A program made the position numbers and the translations under genes. The notes under the pieces were generated by a model. That model saw nothing but the letters and a program-made list of their open reading frames with translations. It ran no database searches and was not told the origin of the DNA. From Selaginella tamariscina (taxonomy: Eukaryota > Streptophyta > Lycopodiopsida > Selaginellales > Selaginellaceae), in the NCBI GenBank assembly GCA_003024785.1, contig PUQB01000389.1, positions 1 through 64,000 on the forward strand: a stretch of 64,000 nt of DNA, in the 5' to 3' direction. Positions within the stretch are counted from its first letter, which is position 1; the number at the start of each line of letters is the position of its first letter. This document shows, one piece after another, positions 1 through 11,479 of this stretch.

Positions 1-313
1 CTGCTATCCTGCTCCTTGTCCTGCTATCCTGCTCCAGTTCCTATCCTGCTCCTTGTCCTACCCTGAGTTCCTAGTTCCTATCCTGCTTCGGTTCCTATCT
101 TGCCCCGGTTCCTATCCTGCCCGGTTCCTATCCTGCTCCTTGTCCTACTCCTGAGTTCCTAGTTCCTATCCTGCTCCGGTTCCTATCCTGCCCCGGTTCC
201 TATCCTGCTCCTTGTTCTGCTCCTGAGTTCCAAGTTCCTGTCCTGCTCCTGAGTCAAGCCTCCTTGTTCTCAGAATCCTGCTCAATTCCTTGTTCCTGGA
301 TCGTGGCTTGACA
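1..313 (+). repeat. 5' LTR, 3' part only
   Basis: Pyrimidine-rich, built from short CCTATCCTGCTCC-like units. It ends TTGACA at 313 and is nearly the same as the last 310 bases of the LTR at 12928-13867. The rest lies upstream of the window. Confidence 0.85.
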
Positions 314-449
314 GTTTGATAGTAACTGCTTTCATAGCTCTTTGTTTCCCAGCTACTTTTTTTTTTTTTCTTGATTCTTTTCCTTCGTTTTCCTCCTTTT
401 TCTTTCATAGATCATGGCCGTTTTTTAGCAGATTCAACGCGAGCACCAA

Positions 450-1007
450 ATGTTGCTTCATGAGCTGGCCACTTTGCGCCAAGTGGTCACAGATCTGCAA
501 GGTTTCACTAACGCAGCACATGCAGCTGCTGATGCATCCTCCAAGACTGCTGCACAAGCTCTCTCTCAAGCATCCGTGGTTTCCTCTCCATCAAACTCTT
601 CTTCAGAGCCAAAGATCAGCATGCCCGAGAAGTTCAATGGCAATCGTGCCGATTTCCAAGGTTTCCTGAATCAGATTCGGCTCTTGATCCGCATACAACC
701 ACGCCGCTACTCAACTGATGCACAAAAGGTTGGCCTTTTGGCATCCTTGCTAGTTGGATCTCCACGGGCTTGGGTTGCCCCTTTGCTGGAGCATGACGAC
801 CCATTGATGGAAGATTTTGAAGGATTCGTGGCTGCCTTTGAAGCCTGCTTTGGAGATCCCGATAAGTACCATTCCGCATGCACGAAGTTACGCAAGCTCA
901 CACAAGGATCCCGACCAGTTTCTGTCTATGCATCCGAATTTCAGCAACTTTGCACGAACGTTCTATGGGACGAGACTGCATTGATTGAACATTTCCGTTT
1001 GGGTTGA
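450..1007 (+). pseudogene. gag part of the middle element (first piece)
   Basis: A 185-residue frame with a retrotransposon gag-type domain, including motifs such as RAWVAPLLE and ACFGDPDKY. It ends where the inner element has inserted (target site 1008-1012). The same domain is seen on the minus strand at 16806-17096 in the oldest element. This is a fossil part. Confidence 0.75.
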
Positions 1008-1012
1008 GGGAT
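1008..1012. repeat. Target site duplication GGGAT (left copy)
   Basis: GGGAT stands directly before the LTR that starts TGTTAAAC at 1013. The same five bases follow the other LTR at 10217-10221. A 5-bp duplication is normal for LTR element integration. Confidence 0.9.
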
Positions 1013-1590
1013 TGTTAAACAGGAAAAGGGCTCTCTGCCTCACCTTTTCCTATTTAACCTGTTTCCTTCACACAGACAGGAAACCTTTCATACAACGTAC
1101 AGGAAAGGCTACACCCTTTCCTTCCTCAACTCTCAATATATCTGTATATATATCAGACTTCTCCCAGTGCCACTATGACTGGTCTCCAAAGTCAAGGGCA
1201 AGAACGGATTTTGGCTATTGCCTTGTTAGATCTATTCATTGAGAGTATACATACACACATACAAGATTCTCTAATATGCACCTTTCATTACTAAGAATAC
1301 AAAAGACAAAGTGTAGAGAACCTTTATCTCCTGCTAGAACTTCAAATGGAGACCCCTTCTCCTGTTAGAACTTCTTGTGGAGACCCTTCTCTTCTCCTTG
1401 CCCTAACTCCCTTAACTACCTTCCTTCGCCACGTCATCCTTTACCTTTTCCTTTTCCTTTTCCTTACCTTTTCCTCTCGGTAAGGATTTTCCTCTTCCAA
1501 AGCCTTTCCTTCCATGCTTACTACGGACCTTCCTACCCTTATTCTCTCTACAGTAGGACGTCCTATGCTCCTAATATTTTACCTTTAACA
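1013..1590 (-). repeat. LTR of inner element (3' LTR)
   Basis: About 578 bp, beginning TGTTAAACAGG and ending CCTTTAACA. It aligns along its length with 9629-10216. Confidence 0.92.
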
Positions 1591-1619
1591 CTGCCCCCTC
1601 CTTATTTGTTGCTGTGTCC

Positions 1620-3820
1620 TCACGGCAACACATCCTGCGCATCCTCCTGGTATTCCACCTCCTCCTGATCCTTGTACTTCTGAAACTCCGCTCTCTCCTT
1701 ATCCAGTTCCTGCTGAACCATTGCCACCTGAAGACGAAACGCCTGCGTCTCCTTCCTAAGCTGCTCGTTCTCGTCCTGAAGACGCTGGAACTCGTCCACC
1801 ACTACAGACAGAATGGTAGCAGTCTGCTGCGTCTCATCCCGCGCTCGTACCAGCCTCTGAAATAAATTCATCGGCTCCTGTGCAGTCTGTGGAGGTTTAA
1901 GCTCCACAACCGGGCTTGGAGTCCTTTGCTTGATCGGTCGCTGAATCCCCTTACTCACAAGTCCCTGGAGTGCCGTCATCTTCGGCGCCATCACGCTCTC
2001 AACTGCTTGTACAATGAGCCGCTGAATGTCTGCCCTATCTTTAATCGTGTACCCGGAATTTACGAGGTGATTGAAGAGATTCGCCGCATCTGCGTTGCGT
2101 CCTGTGTCTCGTTTCCACCTTTATCCATCTGCTCGACCATTTCCTGCTGGAGCTGTGCAAGACACTGTGCAAACTGCATCTGCGTCTCCGTAGCCTGCAC
2201 CTCTTTCCGCGCAAACGCCCTCCGTCTTTTGAAAATCGCATCAGTCTGCATCCCGCCATCAAGATTCTGCTGAATCGGCTCCTCCTCCTCCAGGCGGAAA
2301 TCAGTCACCGGCACACCCTGCGATCCACTTCCCCGATACATCCCTCGTCCATACATACCTGTATGTGTGCGTGGAGAATGCTGAAAGGGCGGCGGATTAA
2401 ACTGATGCCTCGGAAACTTCGCTCCCCGCGCCATCTCCTCAGCTTCTCTCGCAATTCCCACTACTTCCTCATCGGTTATATCCACCGTTGTGGGTGTAAC
2501 CGTCGGAAGGGAATATCCGAGGATACTTTCTGCTTGTCCTCGATCTCCGTCGTCCGTTCCCCAACCGCTGGCTCACCCTCATCACATCCCTTCTTCTTAT
2601 AAGGGTCTATTTCTCCCAACGGGATTATCATCATCCGTCTCTCACGCAACAGTTTTACATATTCTCCTGTTCCTTTCCCACCTGCGGTTCCAGCTCCGAC
2701 TGAAGTTTTCCACTCTCCTGCCTGGCTTTTGTTCTCCGTTCCTTCTCAACCTCCTTTGGTTCCTCGTCCTCTCCAGGTTCGTCCTCTTCCTCCTGTTCCA
2801 ACGAAGGTTCTTCTTCCCGTATGATCTCTCCTGACTGCTCGTCTTCCTCCTCGTCAAGGTCTACCACTATTCTCGGCTCGGAGTTATCCTGTGCTCCTGG
2901 CTTTGACTTCTTACCTTTTTCACCCGATCTAGTGTTCCTCCTCGGGTCGTTGATCTCTCGACCTTTGATTTCTTCCTCTTTGGCGTTCTCTCCATCTGTT
3001 TCCTCCTCTGCCTGCAGGTCAGCATCTACTCCTTTTCCCTTCGTCTCCCCCATCTTGCGCTTGGTTTGCTTCTTCTGGAGTGACTCCGTTTCTCTCCTCA
3101 CTTGCTTCATACGCGCGACTATCTCCGGCCCCGCCGGTTCGCCGTATTGGCGTACATAATCCGCGATTATCTGTACCCATGTGAAGGCCATCATGGACGA
3201 AGGCTCTCCCTTTTTCTCTAACTCCTGCATTGCACAGAGGTGCTCCCTCAGCCTTTTCAGCAAATATCTCGCCACTCCTACTGGCCTCTTTTCCTTTAAT
3301 CCGTCATATAAACATGACCGGATTCGATGCTGTAATATAAGATGTCCGAAATTCGAACGCGTTAACGATAAAATTCATCGCTAACTGCGTTTCCTCCCTC
3401 AGGTCGGAAAGCTTCAACCCCACCTTGCTCACGTACTGCTTGCCTTCCTTTAAGTACTCTGTGAGGTGTGCCTTCTCGGCCTTTACCTCTCCTTCCGAAT
3501 GTGGGAGGTGAAATACCTCCTCCACCAACCTATCGGTGAAAAGGAGTTTCCTCTCCTCTGCATAAGCTACAAATCCTGTATCCGGCTTCTCCACCTTCTC
3601 CAGAAGCATCACTAAGGTGAAGCATTCTTCATCATGAGGTTCGGCATCTCTTAGAATCTCCGCGTATGGCCACAAACCTATCTCCCGCAGAACCTCTCCA
3701 TTTCACAGGAAAATCCCATTTAGTGTGCATCAACTGGACTTTCCCCAATCTCTCTCCATCAGGAGGATTCACCAACTCCCGGCAATTCCGCGCAGACACA
3801 AGACCCTTCTTTGCCGACAT
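1620..3820 (-). pseudogene. Extra 3' coding region of inner element (function unknown)
   Basis: Between the integrase and the 3' LTR lie several minus-strand frames (3632-3820, 3304-3675, 2655-3275, 2060-2485, 1620-1994). The 2655-3275 frame is 206 residues, very rich in Glu, Lys and Arg and probably coiled or disordered. The 3304-3675 frame has a compact, mixed composition. Plant Tat/Athila elements often carry an extra reading frame here, sometimes called env-like. I see no clear membrane segments or signal peptide, so envelope identity is not supported. Fossil. Confidence 0.6.
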
Positions 3821-3958
3821 CTCTCTCTCACTGCAAACCCTAGATCTCTGCCTTGTTTTTCGTGCACTTCAGAGAGCAGAATATACTCTTCAACTCAACA
3901 TAAATATTACTCCCTTCAACGAGATATTTCCTTACCTTATTAAGGTTAACCTTTCCTT

Positions 3959-4828
3959 CTATTGCCTCTCCTTCCAATGTTTCCAAATCCACCACACCTT
4001 CGTCCTCTTAGATTTAACCCGAAAAGGGCCTATCCAGTTCAAATTAAACTTTTGGCCTATTTCATCCACCTTTCCCCTGTACCAAAGGACGAGATCACCT
4101 ACCTTTATCTCTTTGCCTTTCCTTCGCCTATCTAGCCAAACCTTCCGCCTTCTCTGAATCGCCTGTATCGTCCACAGGGCATGCATTCTCCTCTCATCTA
4201 ACTTCTCTAGCTCTATTAAACGAGCTTCCAAAGACTCCTTCTCTCCCATCCTATATTGAATTGCTATTCTCAAGGACGGCACAATATACTCCATCGGAGT
4301 TATAGCCTCCAATCCATACGCAAGCTTAAAAGGTGTCGTACCTGTAGTCACCTTATAAGCTGTTCTATAGGCCCATAATACTTCTGGTAACCTTTCATCC
4401 CAATCCTTCTTATTTTCCTGAACCACCTTCCTTAAAACGTTTTTAAGGACTTTGTTTGTAGATTCAGCTTGTCCATTACCTTGTGGGTAATATGGTGTAG
4501 ACTTCTTATGTTTTATCACAAACTCCCTCATAAGCATTTCTATTGTTTCATTCACGAAATGCTTTCCTCTATCACTCACAATTTCCTTAGGAATACCATA
4601 ACGTACTATTATAGTATTATATATAACCTTCGCTGTATTATATGCATCAGCCTTTCTCATAGGCTCTGCCTCTACCCATTTAGTCATATAATCTGTTAAA
4701 ACCAATATATATTGATTCCTTTTTGAGCTTATAGGATTAACTGGTCCTATAAAATCCATTCCCCATTTTTGGAAAGGTTCCAGTGGTAGAACTGGATTAT
4801 AAGGTTGTATTTGTTTCTTTGGAGGCAA
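3959..4828 (-). pseudogene. Integrase part of inner element
   Basis: A 289-residue open frame with the retroviral integrase core. It opens with WGMDFIGPV (first catalytic Asp), then has VSDRGKHF (second Asp) and the PQGNGQAEST stretch carrying the Glu, followed by a basic C-terminal region. The upstream zinc-binding HHCC part lies near 4830-5000. It matches plant Tat-type integrases closely in motif wording. Fossil part. Confidence 0.85.
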
Positions 4829-5001
4829 TTGTGCACGTTGGCATTTATCACATGCCTTACAATATCTATTTACATCTCTCCATAAAGTAGGCCACCATAA
4901 CCCTGCCTGAAGGATTTTCCTTCCTGTTATTTCCTCTGCAAAATGTCCTCCTGCAAGGCCTGAATGAGCCTCTTTAAGAACCTCTGGGGCCTCTAAAGGA
5001 T

Positions 5002-5706
5002 CTACACACCTTCGTAATACCCCTCGGACCCCAGTTTATACAGCTTTCCTCCCACGAGAGAGAAGTGTCGTGTCCTCACGACAAAGAGCTTCCTTTCATC
5101 GGGCGTCTTATAAGTAAGTGGTACTATTCCAGTGGCTAGATATTGTGTAATATGATCTAACCACCTTAATGGAACATCCACACGAAATAAACTCGCATCA
5201 GGAAAGTCATCCATAGTACGAATAGGAAGTTCGCCTGTTTTAATACGACTTAAATGATCAGCCTGTTCGTGTTGCTTTCCAGGTTTATGAATTATTTCAA
5301 AATCATATTCCTGCAGAAGTAGGAACCACCTGGCTAACCTTCCTGTAAGTACAGGTTTATTAAGTAAATATAATAAAGCCTTATGATCCACAAAAAGTTT
5401 TACTTTATTAGCCAAAAGATAATGTCTAAATTTGTGGATAGCATATACCATACCCAATGCTTCCTTTTCTGTAGTAGTGTAATTTACCTCTGCAGGTGTG
5501 AGCCTGCGACTAGCATAATAAATAGGACGATCCTTACCGTCCTCTTGCATTTGCGTAAGGACAGCTCCTATAGCAATATCAGAGGCATCAACTTGTACAT
5601 GGAATTCCCGATCCCACTTGGGACTAACCAATATGGGGGCTTTAATAAGAGCCGTTCGAAGGTTATCAAATGCCTCTTGACACTCTGAAGTCCAAACATA
5701 TGGCAC
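5002..5706 (-). pseudogene. RNase H part of inner element
   Basis: A 234-residue frame with the Ty3/gypsy RNase H signature: VDASDIAIGAVL, YYASRRLTPAE and a TEKEALGMVYAIHKFRHYL stretch, then the DHLSRI end motif. It lies directly between the reverse transcriptase and integrase parts. Fossil part. Confidence 0.85.
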
Positions 5707-5890
5707 ATCACCTTAAGCAAGTCGGTTAAAGGTTTGGCGAGTTTAGCATAATGCTTTATAAACCGCCTATGGTAGCCTATTTTGCCTAAAAACCTTCGTA
5801 ACTCCTTTATATCCTGTGGTGGTTGTAGGCTAAGGATAACCTTAACCTTGTCCTGATCAACCAATATTCCTTCCTTACAAACCACATGTC

Positions 5891-6778
5891 CTAAAAGGAC
5901 TCCTGATTTAACAAAAAAGTTACATTTTTTGGATTTAAAGCAACTGAATTTTGTCTGCATTTCTGGAAACATTTTTCCAAACACTGTAGATGTTCCTGTT
6001 TTGTACTATACACACTAAAGTCATCCATAAAGACTTTCATAAAATCTAAAAGGTATTCACGAAAGGTATCCGTTATAATTCTTTGAAACGTAAAGGGTGC
6101 ATTACATAAGCCAAAAGGCATAACCCTATAGGCATAGGCACCCCACGGACTTATAAAAGCCGTCTTATGTTGATCTGCTGGAGCTACCATCACCTGATTA
6201 TATCCTGAAAAGCCATCCATAAAGGAATACATTTCATGGCCTGCGACATTATCCAGCATTTCCTCTGTGAAAGGAATAGGAAAGATATCCTTAGTTGTAA
6301 CATCATTTAGCTTTTTATAATTGACACACACTCTTAGCTTCCCATTCTTTTTAGGGACGATCACGAGTGGTGACAACCATTGCGCTCCTTGTATAGGATA
6401 TATAAAGCCAACCTTCAACAGTTTATCAATTTCCTCTTTCACCAATTTAGCATAGTTAGGATTCATCCTGTATGCACTTTGTTTGGCCGGTTGGCATCCC
6501 GGCAATAATTGAATAGTGTGCATACATATCTCTGGTGGTATTCCTTTAAGATCCTGATAGGACCATGCAAATACATCCTTGTATTTGGCTAACAACATCA
6601 ATCCTTTATTCCTAAAATCAGGATCCAATCCTTGAGCTATATTTAATATCTTAGGTTCCATTTCTGTACCTATATTAACTTGCTCTAAAGGATCATTCGT
6701 GTAGATATATGTATATTCAGCAGGTTGTTCCTGCAAATTCATTTCATAAGGAACAGACTTATAAAATTTTTCCTGCAA
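5891..6778 (-). pseudogene. Reverse transcriptase part of inner element
   Basis: A 295-residue frame with the Ty3/gypsy reverse transcriptase motifs: KLRVCVNYKKLN, SFMDGFSGYNQV, MPFGLCNAPFTFQR and the active-site box VFMDDFSVYS. Fossil part. Confidence 0.88.
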
Positions 6779-6962
6779 GCCCAGATTGTTCTGTTCCTGT
6801 TCCTTTTGAAAGATGCTTTTCTTTCCTTCAGAATGGCATATAAATCAATCTCTGCAAGAGCTTTTAGATCAGGATATGTTTTTAAAATTTGCTCTTCCTC
6901 CTGATCATCCAAGCCCCGCACCCAATCATACCCTTCCAATGCAACTGGCCGATCCTTCTGTG

Positions 6963-7553
6963 CTAAGTATCCCTTAGCATAGTATGAATATCGACCTTCA
7001 AGTCACCTTGTTCTATTGTCATTTTTCCTGAGCCCCAATCCTGCACCGCTTGGGCCACCTTAAGCCAAGGTCGTCCTAACAACATAGTATATGTTGCATC
7101 CTGTCCTTCCATTCGTAGGACAATTAAGGATATTTTGTATTTAAGTCCTTTAACGGATATAGTGACTGCTCTCACAATGCCTAATGGTCTTACACTTCGT
7201 TGATCAGCCATTTTAAGGTTAAATGGAGCCGGTTGGATAGGTCCTAAACCCATCCTTTTACATTCTCCTTCTTCAATAAAATTCACACCTGAACCTCCAT
7301 CTATTAATACTCTCTTTAACTTATTCCTTCCCACATATACTGTGATGCAAGGAACATGTCCATCATAATCACCTTCATACAGTACTTCCTTATCCATTTT
7401 ACAAACTGTATATCCTTCACGTGAAGGTGATGTTTGCTGAACTAAACTTAATGCATTTAATATCTGGTTTCTTATGTAAGGAGCTACCTTTATCAACTGT
7501 CCAAGCGTAATCTTTATCTCCTGATTTATAGCTTGGTGATACATGGAGTCCAT
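6963..7553 (-). pseudogene. Aspartic protease part of inner element
   Basis: A 196-residue frame with a retropepsin-type flap and core. VLIDGGSGVNFI stands where the catalytic D[ST]G box is expected, and LLGRPWL marks the C-terminal hydrophobic box typical of plant gypsy proteases. Fossil part. Confidence 0.75.
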
Positions 7554-7605
7554 TGTTTTATCATGTAATGGTAATAATGAAAAACTTTGTTCACCTTTAT
7601 CTATA

Positions 7606-9277
7606 TCACCTTTGTCTACCTTCTGATTCGTTATCAGTCTGACCTTTCTGGTCAGGATCCTGCTCCTGCTTGCTTACATTTTCCTGTAACAAGCTCTCCT
7701 TCTTGTTAGGAATAGTAACTACCTCACCTTCTCCATAACAAGAGGATTCCTTCTTCTTCTCTTGAAGAGCTATAACTGCCCTTGCAACGGGTGGATACTC
7801 ATCCTTTTCCTCCTCTATTTGAATAAGCCGTGTTGTAGGCTGCACATTAGTCGTTCTGGTGGAAGTAGGAGGTTGTACCTTCCGCCTAGGACATTCCCTA
7901 GAGATATGTCCTGTTTCACCACATGTATAACAAACCTGGGAAGGAAAATTCCTACCCTGTGGTCCTTGTTTATCATTTCCTTGTTTAGGAATCATTTCTG
8001 CCTCTTTGACCTTGATATGGTCTTTCCTCTCCTCTATATTGCCTATCATTTCTTTCAGGATAAGGTCTATCATTCTGCCACGCCTTATATGGACCATTTC
8101 TTCCTGCATAATACCTTTCCTCTCTAATTTCGTAAGGATTATCATTCCTTCTGTCATAATATCCAGTATTCCTGTTCTGATAAGGAACTTCATTCCTTCT
8201 GTCATACATATTGTTCCTGTTCTCATAAGGAATGACATTATCATTCCTATCATTCCCACGGTTCCTATTAGGTGGGAACCTTCTAGGAGGTGGACGTTCA
8301 TCCATTCTCCTTTCTCTCTCTATACTAGCCACATTCTGATTTAGGAAATGTCTGCAGTTTCGGGCTACATGTCCTTCCTTTCCACAGATTTGGCATGTAG
8401 GCAATTGCAGCCTACATTCCTCCACCGTATGGCCAGGATTGTTACATTTAGTACACCATACTTTTTCCTTTAACTCCTCTTTAACTGTCATTCCTTTTAA
8501 AGTTTTCATCATTTGAGCCAATGCTTTCTCATCTATAGGATATTTTCGAACTTTTACTACATCAGCTTCCTCTTCCTCTTCATCAGAGGATTCTTCCTTT
8601 CTTCCATATACTTTCAGCTTTCCTTCTGCAATCTTTTCTATCTGCCTTCTCTTCTTCTCATATATTTTTAATTGATTAATGAGATCCTCTCTATCCTTTT
8701 CATTGATAGTAAGTGCTAGATCTCTATATGGTTTTAGCAACCCTTGCTTATACCATTGCAATAAGGCATCCATCTTCACATATGCCTTACACTTTTTCTC
8801 ATGTTTCTTAAAACGGTGTGTATATTCATCTATCTTTTCTGTTTTGCCTTGAAGGATAGTCCTTAACTTCTCTAAATGTTCCTCCGGCAATTCCTCCTTT
8901 CTGAAATATTCCTTAAATGCATCAGTAACCTTCTGATAATTCTCTCTGACTTCCTTTTCTAAATCATAATACCAATCAGAGGCATTTCCTTTCAATGTAT
9001 GTGGAAATATAAGCAGCCTTTCTGCATCCGTCACCTTATACAGTTTTACTACCTCTTCAAACTGTTGTAAGTGCCTTTTCGGATTTTCCTTCTTTCCTGC
9101 AGAGAATGTGGGATACATCACCGTACCCCCAAACATTCCCGGGAAAAGTGCCATATTTGTAATAACCCTTTGCTCTGGTGTATTTCCTCTTACACCTTCC
9201 TCCCTTCCTCTTCGGGAGTTCTCAGGAGATCCTTCTCCTTGCAATCTCGGTATATGAACAGGCACTCCTCCTCTCAC
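7606..9277 (-). pseudogene. gag part of inner element with CCHC zinc knuckles
   Basis: Two overlapping minus-strand frames (7985-9277, 430 residues, and 7606-8301). The longer one has a retrotransposon gag domain (FPHTLKGNASDWYYDLEKE) and two knuckles, CTKCNNPGHTVEEC and CQICGKEGHVARNC. The shorter one has a third, CYTCGETGHISREC. A repetitive Arg/Asn/Tyr-rich stretch between knuckles (about 7985-8300) could bind RNA. Fossil part. Confidence 0.85.
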
Positions 9278-9628
9278 TGTTTCCTCTAAACCAGCTGTTT
9301 GATACTGCCTCCAATTCTCTGGATCAGCCTCAGATTTCTGTATTGTTTCTGCAATATCCTCTACTATCTTCCAAGGATATTTTGACGTCTATTTTCGTCA
9401 GTTTCAGGTTGCTGTTGGGCAGCCACTCTATTGGCCTGCCTTTGGTTCCTGATCAGCTAAGGCTGGATCAGGACGATGGTTCCTCCACGGTTCCATTCAT
9501 TCCTTCTCCTTTACACATCCGGCTCTACACCTTCCGAGCCTTTTTCAGAATGAGAATTCTATCTTTTTAGCCTCTTTTCTCAATGAATGCTAACACTGCA
9601 ATGGCGAAATCCCTCCGTGGTCGCCAAT

Positions 9629-10216
9629 TGTTAAACAGGAAAAGGGCTCTCTGCCTCACCTTTTCCTATTTAACCTGTTTCCTTCACACAGACAGGAAAC
9701 CTTTCATACAACGTACAGGAAAGGCTACACCCTTTCCTTTCTCAACTCTCAATATATCTGTATATATATCAGACTTCTCCCAGTGCCACTATGACTGGTC
9801 TCCAAAGTCAAGGGCAAGAACGGATTTTGGCTATTGCCTTGTTAGATCCATTCATTGAGAGTAACATACACACACACAAGATTCTCTAATATGCACCTTT
9901 CATTACTAACATGAATACAAAAGACAAAGTGTAGAGAACCTTTATCTCCTGCTAGAACTTCAAATGGAGACCCTTCTCCTGTTAGAACTTCTTGTGGAGA
10001 CCCTTCTGGAGACCCTTCTCCTTGCCCTAACTCCCTTAACTACCCTTCCTCTCGCCACGTCATCCTTTACCCTTTTCCTTTTCCTTTTCCTTACCTTTTC
10101 CTCTCGGTAAGGATTTTTCCTTCACAAGCCTTTCCTTCCATGCTTACTACAGACCTTCCTACCCTTATTCTCTCTACAGTAGGACGTCCTATGCTCCTAA
10201 TATTTTACCTTTAACA
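9629..10216 (-). repeat. LTR of inner element (5' LTR)
   Basis: About 588 bp. It has the same termini as 1013-1590 with small length differences. The likely primer-binding site lies just inside it (about 9608-9628, minus strand). I could not assign the tRNA. Confidence 0.92.
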
Positions 10217-10221
10217 GGGAT
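10217..10221. repeat. Target site duplication GGGAT (right copy)
   Basis: Follows the LTR end TTTAACA and matches 1008-1012. Confidence 0.9.
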
Positions 10222-10305
10222 GACTTGAAGGACCTTCTCCTTACGTTATCGGATGCCCAAACCTTAGCGGAGATCTTGCAATAGGCCGTTCGCTGCGACA
10301 ACCGT

Positions 10306-10599
10306 TTGTTCGAGTGCCGTCAGGAAAAATTCCGTCAGCAGTTCCTGCCAACCAATCCTGTAACCGTAGCACATGTTCCTACGACACCTTCTGGAGCAAT
10401 TCCTATGGAGGTTAACAAATCCAAGCGTGGCCCACTTTCAGCTGCTGACAAGCAATGTCGTCGCGGTGAGAACTTATGCTTGTATTGTGGTGAAGCAGGA
10501 CACAAGGTGGCGGAATGTCCTGCTAAAGCCAGGAAGTTCAAGACGTGCGAAGTTGAAGCCGAAGTTCAATGTCCACTCCGTCTAGGAGCCGCAAAGTAG
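10306..10599 (+). pseudogene. gag zinc knuckle part of the middle element
   Basis: A 97-residue frame with one CCHC knuckle (CLYCGEAGHKVAEC) after a basic region. It continues the middle element on the far side of the inner insertion. Fossil part. Confidence 0.75.
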
Positions 10600-10701
10600 G
10601 ACGTAGGTGCAGGCTCCATTGGTGTTGCTCATACCATTTCATCACTTAAGTTTCCTATACACATTTGCCTCAACGATCGAGAGCTCAAGGAGTTTGCCCT
10701 A

Positions 10702-11055
10702 TTGGACACTGGTGCAAATGCATGCTTCATGGATGACACTTTTGCAGCTCAGCATGGCATTCCGGTGGTGAAGTTGAAGCGTGCAGTTCCTGTAGAGGTG
10801 GCCGATGGTCGTTTGATTGCTTCAGGCGCAGTTACTCATGCTACCACACCTCTCTCTTGCAGTCATGGCGAATTCAATTGTTCAATTTCCTTCAACTTGA
10901 TCAAGACTCGGTCGACTCCCATCATTTTGGGCATGCCATGGTTTGTGGTTGCAAATCCTCAGATCGACTGGAGGTCTAAGACGCTCACGTTTTCCTCCAG
11001 CAGCCAGGATCAATCCTGTACCTTCCTACGTGCAGGATATGTCTTTAGTGTCTGA
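10702..11055 (+). pseudogene. Aspartic protease part of the middle element
   Basis: A 117-residue frame beginning at the catalytic box DTGANACFMDD and containing ILGMPWF, the C-terminal protease box. The same wording (DSGANACFMDHTFA) is seen at 15435-16157 on the minus strand in the oldest element. Fossil part. Confidence 0.75.
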
Positions 11056-11092
11056 GGCAGTACAAGCTACAGGATTGACCGTGCCTTTTCCT

Positions 11093-11400
11093 GTACCAGT
11101 GTTGAAGACTCCTCCTCGACAGGATTCACCTCATGTCAGTTCCTCAGCACATCCACAGCTTGTAAGTTCGCGGATTCCTGTACAGGGTTCTTCCAATCCT
11201 GTATCAGTGTCGAAGGTTCCTCCTCAGCAGGATCCACCTCCTGTTGGTTCCTCATCACATCTGCAGGCTTCTCCATTTCTGTACAGGGTTCTTCCAATCC
11301 TGTATCAGTGTTGAAGTCTCCTCCTCGGCAGGATTCACCTCATGTCAGTTCCTCAGCACATCCGCAGGCTTCCTCCATTCCTGATTCACCTCCTTTCCGT
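11093..11400 (+). repeat. Tandem repeat, three units of about 101-108 bp
   Basis: Units start at 11093, 11201 and 11302. Each begins GTAYCAGTGT and carries CTCCTC..CAGGATTCACCTC and CAGTTCCTCAGCACATC-like stretches. In frame they would give a Pro/Ser-rich linker after the protease of the middle element. Confidence 0.75.
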
Positions 11401-11479
11401 TCATCAACACTACAAGTTCATCAGGCTCCAGCAAATCAACACTCCTACAGGACATCCGTTCGCAGTTGGCTACAGACGA

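Larger units (their letters stand above)
1013..10216 (-). mobile_element. Ty3/gypsy LTR retrotransposon, Tat-like, nested insertion
   Basis: A complete-length element with LTRs at both ends, each starting TGTTAAAC and ending TTTAACA, and a perfect 5-bp target duplication. It reads on the minus strand, so its 5' end is at 10216. Parts in order: gag with CCHC knuckles, protease, reverse transcriptase, RNase H, integrase, then about 2 kb of extra coding sequence before the 3' LTR. A purine tract (positions 1591-1605, minus strand) abuts the 3' LTR. The LTRs differ by only a modest number of small changes by eye, so it is the youngest of the three nested elements. The coding part is broken, with about eight breaks. 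The extra 3' coding region suggests the Tat/Athila branch. Confidence 0.9.

Noticed and set aside
1375-2834. Plus-strand frames opposite the inner element's 3' region
   Set aside because: They mirror the minus-strand frames of the element and its pyrimidine-rich LTR. They show no motif and are shadows.
1620-3820. Calling the extra 3' region of the inner element an envelope gene
   Set aside because: No signal peptide, membrane span or glycoprotein-like cysteine pattern is visible.
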